Source: Rhopalosiphum padi
Taxonomy: Eukaryota > Arthropoda > Insecta > Hemiptera > Aphididae
Length of the DNA stretch: 64,000 nt
Direction of reading: 5' to 3'
NCBI RefSeq assembly: GCF_020882245.1
Contig: NC_083598.1
Span: forward strand, 88,913,714 to 88,977,713
This document shows positions 22,356-34,129 of the stretch, piece after piece. Made by a program: the position numbers and the translations under genes. The notes under the pieces were generated by a model. That model searched no databases and was not told the DNA's origin. It saw only the letters and a program-made list of their open reading frames with translations. Within the stretch, counting starts at the first letter, position 1. Each line of letters opens with the position of its first letter.

Positions 22356-22961
22356 CTTACAAACGAACGAACAATATAGTCACATCATCTTGTGGTTGGA
22401 ATGGATTTTAGACGTTTGGCGCTTTGTATGCAACCACGTTACGATATTTTTTTGTAATATCGTCAAGAAAAAAATCTAAAACAATAAAATTATAAACCTA
22501 GATGGCGCTGTAATCTACTAATGTTCATTTCTCTCTGATTTTTAAATTATTTTTTAACGAACTACGAAGCGACTAGTGAGCCCCTGCTTATCACGATGCC
22601 TTATCTAACCGCGGATTTACAGTCAAAACAAAACTCATAATAAATAATAACATTATATTATCAATTGACATTGTGCGTTTAGTACTTAGTTTTTTATTTA
22701 TTTATTTAAAAAAAATGATTTTTTTAATTACTAATTAGTATACTCTGACAAACTGTAGTCTGTATATTATTATATTTTGATGAATTTGATGTACAGTTGC
22801 TCGGTAGTAGCAACTAGCAGTTTGTAATAATCGCAAGTTTGTGTAATGTTATGCGTAATGAAACTTGCCTGGTACCTAACTATCAGGACTTGCATCTGAA
22901 CCGTTTATACCCACCAAACTTTTTTAACCGATAAAAAAACAATTTTGACACAGTAGCAACT
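22356..22961. other. Upstream region of MDC1-like gene, no element recognised
   Basis: Presumed promoter and 5' leader of the gene starting at 22962. I see no TATA box at a convincing distance and no conserved element I can name. Confidence 0.35.
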
Positions 22962-25900
22962 ATGGACGCAGATGTGGATTCCGCTTGGATATCCACACAA
23001 GCTATTGTAAGTGCTGATGATATCCAACCGGACAACGAACGAGAAAAAATTCATGATGTAAGTACCACATACCTTTACCTGTATTTTAATTATATTAAAT
23101 GGTGAGACAGTAAGGTGCGGTTATACTGTACCTACAATGTTTTTTGAACAAACAGATTGTAAGTAGTAGATTGAGTTCATATTTGGAAGTAGTGTCAATG
23201 GACGTTTCCTCTCTCATACCATTGCACCTAGTAAAAAAATATAAACTTATTTATCTATTGTATTATTATGAATGAAGATTGTAAATTTTGTACTTTCCAT
23301 CTTTTTTAATAATACTATAAAAGGAGTTAATTAAGTAACAATTTTTTTTATTTTATTTAAACCAGTACCTAATACTTACACTATTGCCATACATTAAAAA
23401 TGCAAATATTGTTTAATAGGTATCTATTAATATGTTTTAAAAAAAACAAATAGGTTAATCTAACTACATACTTGACAGATTTATGTATAATATAATTCTT
23501 CCTATGGTAAATAAAAACTTATTTATTAAAAAGCCACCTATACTTAGGAAATTAATTATATAATGTACATTATCATTAACTCAATTATTTTTAATTAGTA
23601 TGGTTGCATTGTCTTGAATGGTATGGTTGACAATGGGCGTTATATACTAAAAGAAGGCGATAATACAATTGGACGACATCCCTTAAATGATATATACATC
23701 GAACATCCGGTAAGGATAATTTTTTTTTAAATATTGGTCAATTGCCACTTGTTTTTTTATATGGATAGTTGAAAATTCTCACCCATAATTTATTAGAACA
23801 AATTTGAGATGGTTTTATGTTAAACTATTTTTTTAATTCCACTGAGATCTAATCATGAGGAATTTCTTATTTTATTAGATTTCAATAACTTTTTCATTTA
23901 TTTTTCTGAAAAAGAATAATTAAGTATACAATATATAAACATATAAAACATATAAAATATTAATGTTTAAAAATAAAAGCATTTTCATAAATGAAATTCT
24001 TTATAAATCTTACAAATTTTAATTAATGAATGTAAAAATATATGTAAAAATTGCTAATGGGATCTTAAGTAAGACAAGACAATAAGGAATCCAAACCTGT
24101 TTTCAAAATCTATTTATTGTAATTAGAAAAATCGGTAATATTCAGCAAGTTGGAAAGAATAGGTTTTTTTAGCATGAAAGAAATGTATTTTAAATTTCTC
24201 AAGTGTTACTTAAAATGTCCTTCAATGGGGTGGTAATTGACTGATAATATATATTTTTAATCAAATATTGTTATATTATCTATTTCATATTTAATGTTTT
24301 TACATATTTTATTAGTCAGTATCAATGAATCACGCCGTTATTCAATGTGATTCTGACGGTGTTGTTCTATTAGATAAAGGAAGTTTAAATAAAACTAAAC
24401 TTAATAAGGTAAACTTAATAATTTATATTCATAATTTATACTTTATACCTACACTTTGATATAAATATTTTCTACATTTGGTATCAAAATATTTTTAGAA
24501 AAACTTGAGGAAAGATGTTGCTTATTTTCTTGAAGAAAATGCTTTATTGATGTTTGGAGAAGTCCAAGCTGATTATTTCATAAACGGAGAATCTAATGAA
24601 GTTACAAATAATAGCAAATCTATAGGTAATTAAAAAAAAAAAAAATGATTATACATAAATATACATAATAATTTAAGTTTATTCTTATTTTCACAATTTT
24701 TATACTTCTAGCATCAGATAACATTTCTGCACACAAAGCAACGCAAAATGATGAACTTTCCTTATCAAAATTGTCTAATACAGTAAGATTGTATATTTTA
24801 TTATTTCAGTAACCCAATATTAAATTGTATTTAATCTTTTCAGTAATCCAATATTAAATTGTATTTTATCTTTTCAGGTCAATACTTCAAAATCTTTTAG
24901 AACAGATATACCTAATGCAATTACTGATTTTAATGTATCCTTAATCAGAAATAGTTCTAAATGTCAAACAGAAAAAGAAGTTTCTCAAACCATTACTGGA
25001 TCTGAAAGTGCTATGAATACTCTCAATGATATACACACAGAATTAAATTCTTCAAGTCCCAGTGATGAATATTTATTAGAAGCTCTTAGCCAAGTAGAAA
25101 CAATACAAAATAACATACATTCTAACAAAATAATTAACAATTTATCAAATAAAGATACTTCTATAATAAACCCAACTGAATCTATGCCTAAAATAACACG
25201 AGAAGATACTCCTAGTCCTGTAATGGATCTTGGGAGTTCATTCGTAACTACTAACAAGACACCGGGAAGTATATTTCAGTCTCCTAACAAATTTAATACA
25301 GAATTAATTCGTGAAGATACTCCTAGTCCTGTAATGGATCTTGGAAGTTCATTCGTAACTACTAACAAGACACCGGAAAATATATTTCAGTCTCCTAACA
25401 AAATTAATACAGAATTAATTCGAGAAGACACTCCTAGTCCTGTAATGGATTTTGGATGTTATAATGATTTTGAAAATAAACTTGAAACCGATAATCATGA
25501 TGTAATTGCAGCCATTCAGTCCCCAAATGAAGATGACAAATTCAATAATACTCAAGTTTTGGAAATACCCAATCTTAAATCTGAAAATGTATCTATTTCA
25601 ATAAATGAATCATTTGGCCAGAAACAAAATGTATCTATGAATAATTTCAAAAATAGTTTTGATGCAGATGACGATGATATTTTATTTTGTGAATCCCAGA
25701 AAGTTGAATCTGGTGATCAATCAAGTATTCCAACTACACATGTATTTGATGTTCCCAGTAATTACAATTTATCAAGTTCAATTAATATTAATTCAAATAA
25801 ACAATACTCTGAAAAACCAGCAGAACCTTTAAACATAACTAAAAAAAGTGGAATACACAATGATGGTCTAAACAATGATTTTGAACAAAATAGATTAACA

Positions 25901-28900
25901 TTAACAAGATCTAATTTGAAATCTGTCACCGAAGGTCATAATATTGATAAACATAAAAGAAATGTGAATACTTTTGAAGCAGATGATGATGATATTTTCA
26001 GTAATTTTATTGAAGAAGAATGCAAATCTCAGCAACAAAATTTGAATTTGCTTGAAAATCAAGACTTTTTCAACTGCCCTACACAAAAAATTTCAATTCC
26101 TAAAAAGGTAAATGAAAAACCAAAAATATCTTCTTCAATACATGAAGAAAAAACACAAAAACCTCCAGAACTTGCAAAACTCAGTAAAACAAAAACTAGT
26201 ACTTCAAACATTGACTCTAATGGTATTAATGGAGACTTAACAGAGGTTTTTAAAAAAGATAATGAAGACTTTTTCGATTGCCCAACACAAAAATTAACTA
26301 TTTCTAAAAAGATAAATTCCAAATCAAAAGTTCCTTCTACAATACATAAAGAAGAAATTCAAAAAGTTTTTGAATTCTCAAAACCAAGTAATAATAATTT
26401 AATTGTGTCAAAAAGTTATTCAACCAGTATTCATGAAGATTTAACACAGATCCCTGAAATGGATGATGATTTTTTCAACTGCCCTACGCAAAAAATTTCA
26501 ATACCTAGAAAGGTAAATGAAAAACCAAATATATCTTCTTCAATACATGAAGAAGAAACGCAAAAACCAACAGAGTTTACACAACTCAGTAAAATAAAAG
26601 CTAGTACTTCTAATGGTATTAATGAAGACTTAACAGAGATTCTTAAAATAGATAATGAAGATTTTTTCGATTGCCCAACACAAAAATTATCAATTACTAA
26701 AAGAGTAAATTCAAAACCAAAAGTTTCTTCTACAATTCATGAACAGGAAACTCAAAATATTTTAGAATTCTTAAAACCTAGCAAAAATGATTTAACCGCG
26801 TTAAAAAAACATTCAACCAGTATACATGAAGAATTAACACAGATCCCTGAAATGGATGATGATTTTTTCAATTGCCCTACGCAAAAAATTTCAATACCTA
26901 AAAAGGTAAATGAAAAACCAAAAATGTCTTCTTCAATAAATAAAGAAGAAACACAAAAACCAACAGAGTTTACACAACTCAGTAAAATAAAAGCTAGTAC
27001 TTCTAATATTGATTCTAATGGTATTAATGAAGACTTAACAGATGTTCTTAAAATAGATAATGAAGATTTTTTCGATTGCCCAACACAAAAATTGTCAATT
27101 ACTAAAAAAGTACATCTAAAACCAAAAGTTTCTTCAACAATTCATGATCAAGAAACCCAAAATATTTTAGAATTCTCAAAACCTAGCAAAAATGATTTAA
27201 CCACATTAAAAAAACATTCAACCCATATGCACGAAGAATTAACACAGATCCCTGAAATGGATGATGATTTTTTCAATTGTCCTACTCAAAAATATGCATT
27301 GGCTAAAAAGGTAAATGAAAAACCAATAATATCTTCTTCAATACATGAAGAAGAAACACAAAAACCTCCAGAACTTGCAAAACTCAGTAAAACAAAAACT
27401 AATACTTCTAGCAATGATTCTAACAGTATCAATGAAGACTTAACAGATGTTCTTAAAATAGATAATGAAGATTTTTTCGATTGCCCAACACAAAAATTGT
27501 CAATTACTAAAAAAGTACATCTAAAACCAAAAGTTTCTTCAACAATTCATGATCAAGAAACCCAAAATATTTTAGAATTCTCAAAACCTAGCAAAAATAA
27601 TTTAACTGTGTCAAAAAAATATTCAACTAGTATAAATGAAGAATTGACACAGATCCCTGAAATGGATGATGATTTTTTCAACTGTCCTACTCAAAAATAC
27701 ACAATGTCTAAAAATATTAATGAAAAACCAAAAATGTCTTCTTCAATACATGAAGAAGAAACACAAAAACCTTCAGAGCTTGCACACCTCAGTAAAACAA
27801 AAACTTATACTTCTAGCATTGATTCTACCAGTATCAATGAAAACCTAACAGCAATTCTTGAAATAGATAATGGAGATTTTTTCGATTGCCCAACACAAAA
27901 ATTGTCAACTATTAAACAAGTAAAACCAAAATCAAAAGTTTCTTCTACAATTCATGAACAGGAAACTCAAAATATTTTAGAATTTTCAAAACCTAATAAA
28001 AATAATTTAACTGTGTCGAAAAATTATTCAATTAGTGTGCAAGAAGATTTAACTCAAATTCCAGAAATGGACGATGACTTTTTCAACTGCCCCACTCAAA
28101 AAATTTCAATTTCTAAAAATATAGTAGAAAAACCAAAAATATCAAATTCAATACATGAAGAAGAAACGCAAAATCCTACAGAGCTTGTGCAATTCAATAA
28201 TATAAAAACTAATACTTCTAGCATTGATTCTACCAGTATCAATGAAAACCTAACAGAAGTTCTTAAAATAGATAATGAAGATTTTTTTGATTGCCCAACA
28301 CAAAAATTGTCAACTACTAAAAAAGTAAATCCAAAATCAAAAGTTTCTTCTACAATTCATGAACAGGAAACTCAAAATATTTTAGAATTTTCAAAACCTA
28401 ACAAAAATAATTTAACTGTGTCTAAAAATTATTCAACTAGTGTGCAAGAAGATTTAACTCAAATTCCAGAAATGGACGATGACTTTTTCAACCGCCCTAC
28501 TCAAAAAATTTCAATTTCTAAAAATATAGTAGAAAAACCAAAAATATCAAATTCAATACATGAAGAAGAAACGCAAAAACCTACAGAGCTTGTGCAATTC
28601 AATAATACAAAAACTAGTATTTCTAACACTGATTCCATCAATATAAAAAAAGAATTAACAAAGGTTCTTAAAATAGATAATGATGATTTTTTCAACTGCC
28701 CAACACAAAAATTGTCATTTACTAAAAACACAGATCTAAAACCAAAAGTTTCTTCTACTGTACATGATGAAGTAACACAAGAACTTATAGATAAACCTAT
28801 TGAAAATATAGAAAGTACATCCAATAGTAATACAATCAGTAAACATACAAGTTCAATTCAGGTTCCCGAAATTGACAATGATTTCTTCAACTGTCCTACA

Positions 28901-31900
28901 CAAAACATTTCAAACACTAAAAAAATTAATTTATTAGCAAATGTATCTACTATAGCAAATAAAGAAAACACTCAAAAACCTGCTGAGTTTTCACAATTAA
29001 ATAAAACAAATACTAATATTTCTAAGACTGATTTTACCAATAAACACAAAGATTTCAGTAAGTATCATGACACCAATTAAATTGTTTAACTGTGAATCTA
29101 GATTTCAGAAGTATTATTTTTTTATTGTGTTTCAGATAAACTAAACAACCATAAACAAGCTATTGAACCTGACAATAAAAACAGAAGTAAGGTTCAAAAA
29201 TCAAAGTGTATTAACTCTAATACAATTGACCTATCAAATGTCCAACTACCAGTATGTAACGATAATTCTTCCAACAGCTTAAAAATTAATAAACCAAAAA
29301 TTCGTGTTAGAGAAGATTTATGCATATCATATTCTGGCAATTCAAGCAATTCCACAAATATCTTAAATAAACCTAATGAAAATACTGTAATGAAAAATAT
29401 AACTACAGTGCCTATTTTAAAAAACATTAATTTGCCAGGTTGTTCAAAAACTTCTACTAATAGAGAAACTGATTTAAACACATTATCTTCTATTAAGCAA
29501 GAACATTTAACTGATGATTATGCGCAGTCTCGAGTATCTATTTCCCGTAAACATAATGACCGATTGAAACGAATGGATGAATCTATATTTAGCCCATTAA
29601 ATATACCTGATATAAGTGCAAACTCATTGTTAGAACATCATTCATCTTCAAAAACTGTTGAAGATAATTTAAATGCCTTGAACTGTAAACCATCTACTTC
29701 TGGTAATGATGCTTCTGTATGGAAATCATTTTGGAATAAGAAAAAAGTACAATGTCAGGTTAAAGGAAAAAGTGATAAACAAGGTAATAGCAAAATCACA
29801 CATGAAGTTAAGGAGAATAAAGAACGATACCAGACAAGAGCAATGACTAGAAAAGAAAATGCATCAATACTTAATAGAAAACGAAAGCAGGATGGTGTTG
29901 AAGAAAGTAACAAAAAAATATGTACCAGGAAAAAAATATTAGAATCATTGGTGAGTGACTAAGTAGATTTTATACTCAATAAATGTAAAGATGTCATTAA
30001 CAAAATTTGTTATTTCAGTCTTACACATGGAAAACATTATAGCCATTTTTTAATTTATCAAATAAATTATACAGTTTAAAATTTAAATTATGTTTAGGTG
30101 GTTTTGATTCTAAATTGTTCATTTTAATAAACAAATAAAACCTTTTTAATAAATGTTAAGTAAATAAAATCAAAAATATTATTTTTATTTTTTAGTTTCT
30201 TTCAACATTAATAACGCTTTATAGTAGTTTACCACATTTCTTCTTAAACATGTTATTATTGTTTATTATATAATATGTAGAAATATGAAATATGAAACCT
30301 TGATGTGTCTTCTTAAAACTTGATTACATAAAAAAAAAATTAGTATTTTTGCGAGAAGAGACTCGCAAGTCACCAAATATATTAATAAATATGAAAGAGC
30401 CAAAATGTAAAAAATAAAAAGGTCATACATAAATTCACATTAAAAAAATTTTTTTGTAAAAATGTTACAATAAGTTGCGAGCTACAAAAGTCTATGACAT
30501 GAGCCGCGGTTTGGCCACCCCTGATATATAATATATTTATTTTACAATGAAGTTTTTTACTTTTTAAAATATATAGATTTGATAAAGAATTGTAACAAAC
30601 TATATTTTTTTGTAATTTTAGGTTGAAAATTCAACAGAAACTGTTGTTAGTTTTAGTTACCTCAAGAGCCGTCACCTGCAAGAAATGAAACAATTTGTTG
30701 ACAAAACAGGTATTATAATGTTTTATGTTAAAAGCTGAGTGGTCTAAATAATTATAAATTGTATTTTTTTAAACCTAAATTGTATGTTGTTACTAGGTGG
30801 TACGGTTACAGACGAGATTACAGAATGTTCAGTGTTGGTAACAGACAAGATACGTTGTACAATGAAAATACTGTCGGCAATAGCTAGAGGATGTCCAATT
30901 GTCAATACCAATTGGCTCAAACATTCTTATACTGTTCAAATGTTTCAAGGTTTTTGTCTTGCATGTTCTTTATTGTCTACTGTATATAATATAATATTAT
31001 TAAATATGTTTAGACATTGACGATTTTTTAATTGTGGATAAAGATGCAGAAAGAAAATACAAGTTTCAGCTAAAAGAATCATTAGCCAAAGCCAAAACGA
31101 AAAAACTCCTAGATGGATATAATGTGCTGGTTACTCCATCAGTGAAACCTAGTCCCCAAGAAATGAAAGGTAGTGTTTTGCGTATTAAAGTAATGTTGTT
31201 AGTTGTTACTTATAAAGTTATATAAGTAAAGACCAGATTGTTATGCACTTATAATAATTAATTATACTATAAATTAGAGTGAATTGATTTATTATAAAAT
31301 TTAAAAATAAGATTATTTTACAAGGAATCTCTGATACTTTTATTGTTTTTTTAATTGCCAAATAAATTATGAGTATTTTGAAACTGTACATTTTTTAGAA
31401 ATTGTAAAATGATCATTACTTGCCTTAAAATGAATATACCACCCAAGATATCTTCCTTTTTTCTTATATTTAATGAGATTTTAACCTAAATTATAACATC
31501 TAAACCAGTGTTTCTCAACAAGTGTTCCGCGAACTAGCTGTAGGTTTGCCGCGAGTCGAGGCCATGGTACACGCGTATAGTATTATTAGGGGTTAAAAAT
31601 AGAAATTTCCCAGTACTTAATTTTCTTGGTATTCCGTCGAAATGTATAAAAAATGTGCCGTGAGCATAAAAAGGTTGAGAACCACTGATCTAGACAATTA
31701 CAATATCCTATCTTTAAATTTTATAATAACTCAATTTGTTTTAATTTTAAAAATAACAGTAAAATGGATTATTGTAAATTTAAAATTTGTTGATGACAAT
31801 ATCAGGTTTAACATTAGATTTATTCAGAATTAATTTACAGATTCTAACAATTTAAGATAATATTGAATAATATAATTTCAAGACAATAAAAAAAAGGTGG

Positions 31901-32786
31901 TTAAATGGATATAGCTCTACGTCTGCTGTATAGTAGAGATGGAGAGTAGGTCACTATAATGGATGTGTTAAATTTGAATGCGATGACAGGTATCATTGTA
32001 TACGAATATTGATTCTGAACGGAGATGATTTGTCAGTCTAGGATAATTAGTAGGATATATTATATTATTACCTATATTTAAATTGTAATATATCTTTATT
32101 TTACTAGATTTCGTAAAAAAATTAATTTTATACTCATACATTTTTTTCTTTATTGACGCTAGAGTTTTTTTTTGCAGTTATTTGAAGAAAAAGTTATGGA
32201 GAACCTTGTGTTGGGTTTTTTAACCTTAGATATAAATTACAAAAATGTTATGAATTTTCAACTTCAAAATTCCTTGCAAATTTTCGCGATTTTGTCTATT
32301 CATAAACATTTGAACTTTAAATGCTTATAAATTAAAATTGTGACTAACGATTTTTGATTTTTTTTTTACTTTAATAAGTACAACTTATAATAAACTGTGT
32401 AAATCTAAGCTATGCATTACAAAATGTTGTTATTTTATCGATTAAGTTTAAAAACTCATCAACTGCATGTATATGATATAAAAAATTGCTATAAGAATCT
32501 TATGAAAAATCTGGTTTTTACTCATAAGTCATAATATATAAAGTGTATTGCTAAGATTAATCCATTATTATTTGAATTATATTGATTTTGGTTTTCAGTG
32601 ATTATAAGTTGTGCTGGCGGCAATTATGTCTTAAATTGGACAAATACACAATACTCAAAGGAATTGATTGTAACGTGCGATAAAGATCGCAATCGATGGA
32701 AGCCAGCGTGGGATAATGATTTTGCCAAAATAATAGACAGTGACACTCTTGTAACATCGATTATTAGACAAAAATTAACTTTATAA
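22962..32786 (+). CDS. MDC1: MDC1/Mu2-like DNA-damage checkpoint mediator (FHA + TQ repeats + BRCT pair)
   Basis: Exons: 22962-23057, 23599-23709, 24316-24408, 24499-24625, 24712-24782, 24878-29057, 29136-29950, 30622-30709, 30797-30949, 31014-31169 and 32599-32786. All are GT-AG and in phase, giving 6078 nt and 2025 aa. FHA domain, residues 33-130: G57-R58, S72-x2-H75 and GSLNKT (91-96) form the phosphothreonine pocket. Residues 275-360: three 37-aa repeats with EDTPSPVMD. Residues 562-1510: fifteen DFF[DN]CPTQ units. C-terminal tandem BRCT, about 1840-2025: TGGTVTDEITECSVLVTDK, then NTNWL as the BRCT1 core, then CAGGNYV in BRCT2. FHA at one end, TQ-rich repeats and a terminal BRCT pair is the layout of MDC1 and fly Mu2, nuclear scaffolds that bind phosphorylated H2AX-type histone tails at breaks. 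Orthology is inferred from layout; Nibrin and PTIP have different layouts. Exon 6 is unusually long (4180 nt) because of the repeats. Confidence 0.88.
25202..25460 (+). repeat. Three 37-aa (111-bp) tandem repeats with DTPSP sites in the MDC1-like gene
   Basis: EDTPSPVMD recurs with its first codon at 25202, 25313 and 25424, exactly 111 bp apart. The first two units are nearly identical in DNA, including SSFVTTNKTP and IFQSPNK. Each unit offers TP and SP sites in an acidic context, candidate targets for proline-directed kinases or CK2. The third unit is cut short after VMDFG. Confidence 0.9.
26063..28903 (+). repeat. Fifteen-unit DFF[DN]CPTQ coding array, 405-bp dimer periodicity
   Basis: Motif starts: 26063, 26267, 26468, 26660, 26861, 27065, 27266, 27470, 27671, 27875, 28076, 28280, 28481, 28685 and 28880. 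Spacings mostly alternate 204 and 201 bp, so a 135-aa dimer (EDFFDCPTQKL type followed by DDDFFNCPTQKI type) is the real unit. The deviations are the 192-bp gap before unit 4 and the 195-bp gap before unit 15. Unit 13 has Arg for Cys. Units also carry ETQ and LTQIPE, so each dimer has about five TQ dipeptides. Some dimers are identical over more than 130 bp (about 27062-27200 and 27467-27605), a sign of recent duplication or gene conversion. Confidence 0.93.
30340..30523. mobile_element. Partial hAT MITE in an MDC1-like intron
   Basis: Ends GAGCCGCGGTTTGGCCACCC then CTG at 30523, the inverse of a CAGGGGTGGCCAAACCGCGG terminus typical of hAT MITEs. 'gcgagaagagactcgcaa' near 30350 may be interior. 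No left terminus is visible. Confidence 0.5.
31506..31687. mobile_element. SPIN-like hAT MITE, 182 bp, in the last MDC1-like intron
   Basis: Left end CAGTGTTTCTCAAC (31506-31519) and right end GTTGAGAACCACTG (31674-31687) pair with one mismatch. Flanks ATCTAAAC (31498-31505) and ATCTAGAC (31688-31695) are an 8-bp duplication with one change. The terminus is the CAGTGGTTCTCAAC type of SPIN/hAT elements. It lies between the tenth and eleventh exons. Confidence 0.85.
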
Positions 32787-32900
32787 TATTATAGGTTACC
32801 TCTTGTTAAAATCTGTACAAAATAAAATGTATATAATCACCTGTTAATAAGTTAATGTAATCAAATATTTCACCTAAACCAATTTTATCTGTACTTAATA

Positions 32901-33479
32901 CAGTGAAACCTTTACAGTCATGGGGAATTAAAAAATGTCCACTATAGGAAGTTGTTTACTATTTGGAAAACCTTTATATAGTGGACATTTGTGAAGAATT
33001 ACTTATTGTCCACTATTAGAAGGTGCTATAGGAAAAAGTTACAAAAAATATGCACACAATATAAACATGTGTGCATATAAGAAATGTATTTTACTAAATG
33101 TTAGTTATTATTTAAATGTATTTATTATAAATATTTTTGTATTGTGTTTTTATCTAGTTAAAAAAAATCAACTTTTTGGCTGATGTTTTATATTTTTTAT
33201 AATGTATTTACAGATTGGCTAATGTGGATAATCCAATCGCATCTTCATTATTTTAAAATTTTACAAAATGTATGAAAAAATAAATATGTATTTTTACTAC
33301 CTACTTAAGTTTTTTGGATAGTATATTATATTATAGTCAGATGAATAGAGATTATTTATAATTTTGTTATTGGTTTTTAGTGTCTTTGCTGACTACTGAG
33401 TGTCAGTTGTATTGTATACATATGATGGGGATTTAAGAGTGTCCACTTTTGAGAGTTGTCCTTAACCGAGGTTTCACTG
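32901..33479. mobile_element. Tigger/pogo-like MITE, 579 bp, just past the MDC1-like stop
   Basis: CAGTGAAACCTTTACAGTC at the left (32901) and 'cttaaccgaggtttcactg' at the right (ending 33479) share an inverted CAGTGAAACCT. TA flanks both ends (32899-32900 and 33480-33481). Repeated 'gtccacta' words and 'gtccttaaccgaggtttcac' fit Tigger-type ends. No transposase frame. It starts 115 bp after the stop codon and could lie in the 3' UTR or just beyond it. Confidence 0.8.
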
Positions 33480-33481
33480 TA

Positions 33482-34129
33482 TTAATAATAATTGATTAAT
33501 AATTGAGATGTGTTATAAAAAATGCCATTGACATTCAAATCTTAAATTAGAGATGTCTATTAGCTGATAAACAATAAGATATGTTTTTACATTTATAATG
33601 AATAATGTATATAAATTACAATGTTTTGTTACAAAGAATACTTTGAAAATGAATTAAAATAACAACTTAAATATAATTTTTAAAATTTTTATTAATTTTT
33701 TTTTAGATGATGTATTAACCTACTCAAATCATAAAATATACCCAATGCCTTTTACAATATTAGTGTTTTAAAAAATTATAATAATAATACTACCTACTTA
33801 GATTATTTTAATTTCTAAACGTAAATTCAATTTTTAATTTTCTAAAAATTCTGGTTTTTCGGAAATGCTTCATTTAATAAACTCCAATTTTTCCTCATTT
33901 TCCGAGGCTCTGGGAAAAAAAAATGGTTTTTCCGACATTTTTCTGGAAATTTTGTTGAAAAATGTGTATAGAATTGAAAATTTGTGTCATGTCTATTATT
34001 ATTGGGTTTTCATAATTTTATTTACAAAAATTTAGGAATTTGTTAATATTACCTCATTTTTTCTAATCAACAATTTATCGACTATCCCAAATTTATTCAC
34101 AACAATAAGCGTAAGAAACTTAAATTAGG
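33482..34129. other. AT-rich intergenic, nothing recognised
   Basis: No gene. Repeated 'tttttccga' and 'ttttctgg' words near 33850-33950 suggest an old low-complexity repeat. Confidence 0.35.

Noticed and set aside
25901..28824. Antisense open stretches in the MDC1-like repeat exon
   Set aside because: They recur with the repeat period and are shadows of the sense repeat.
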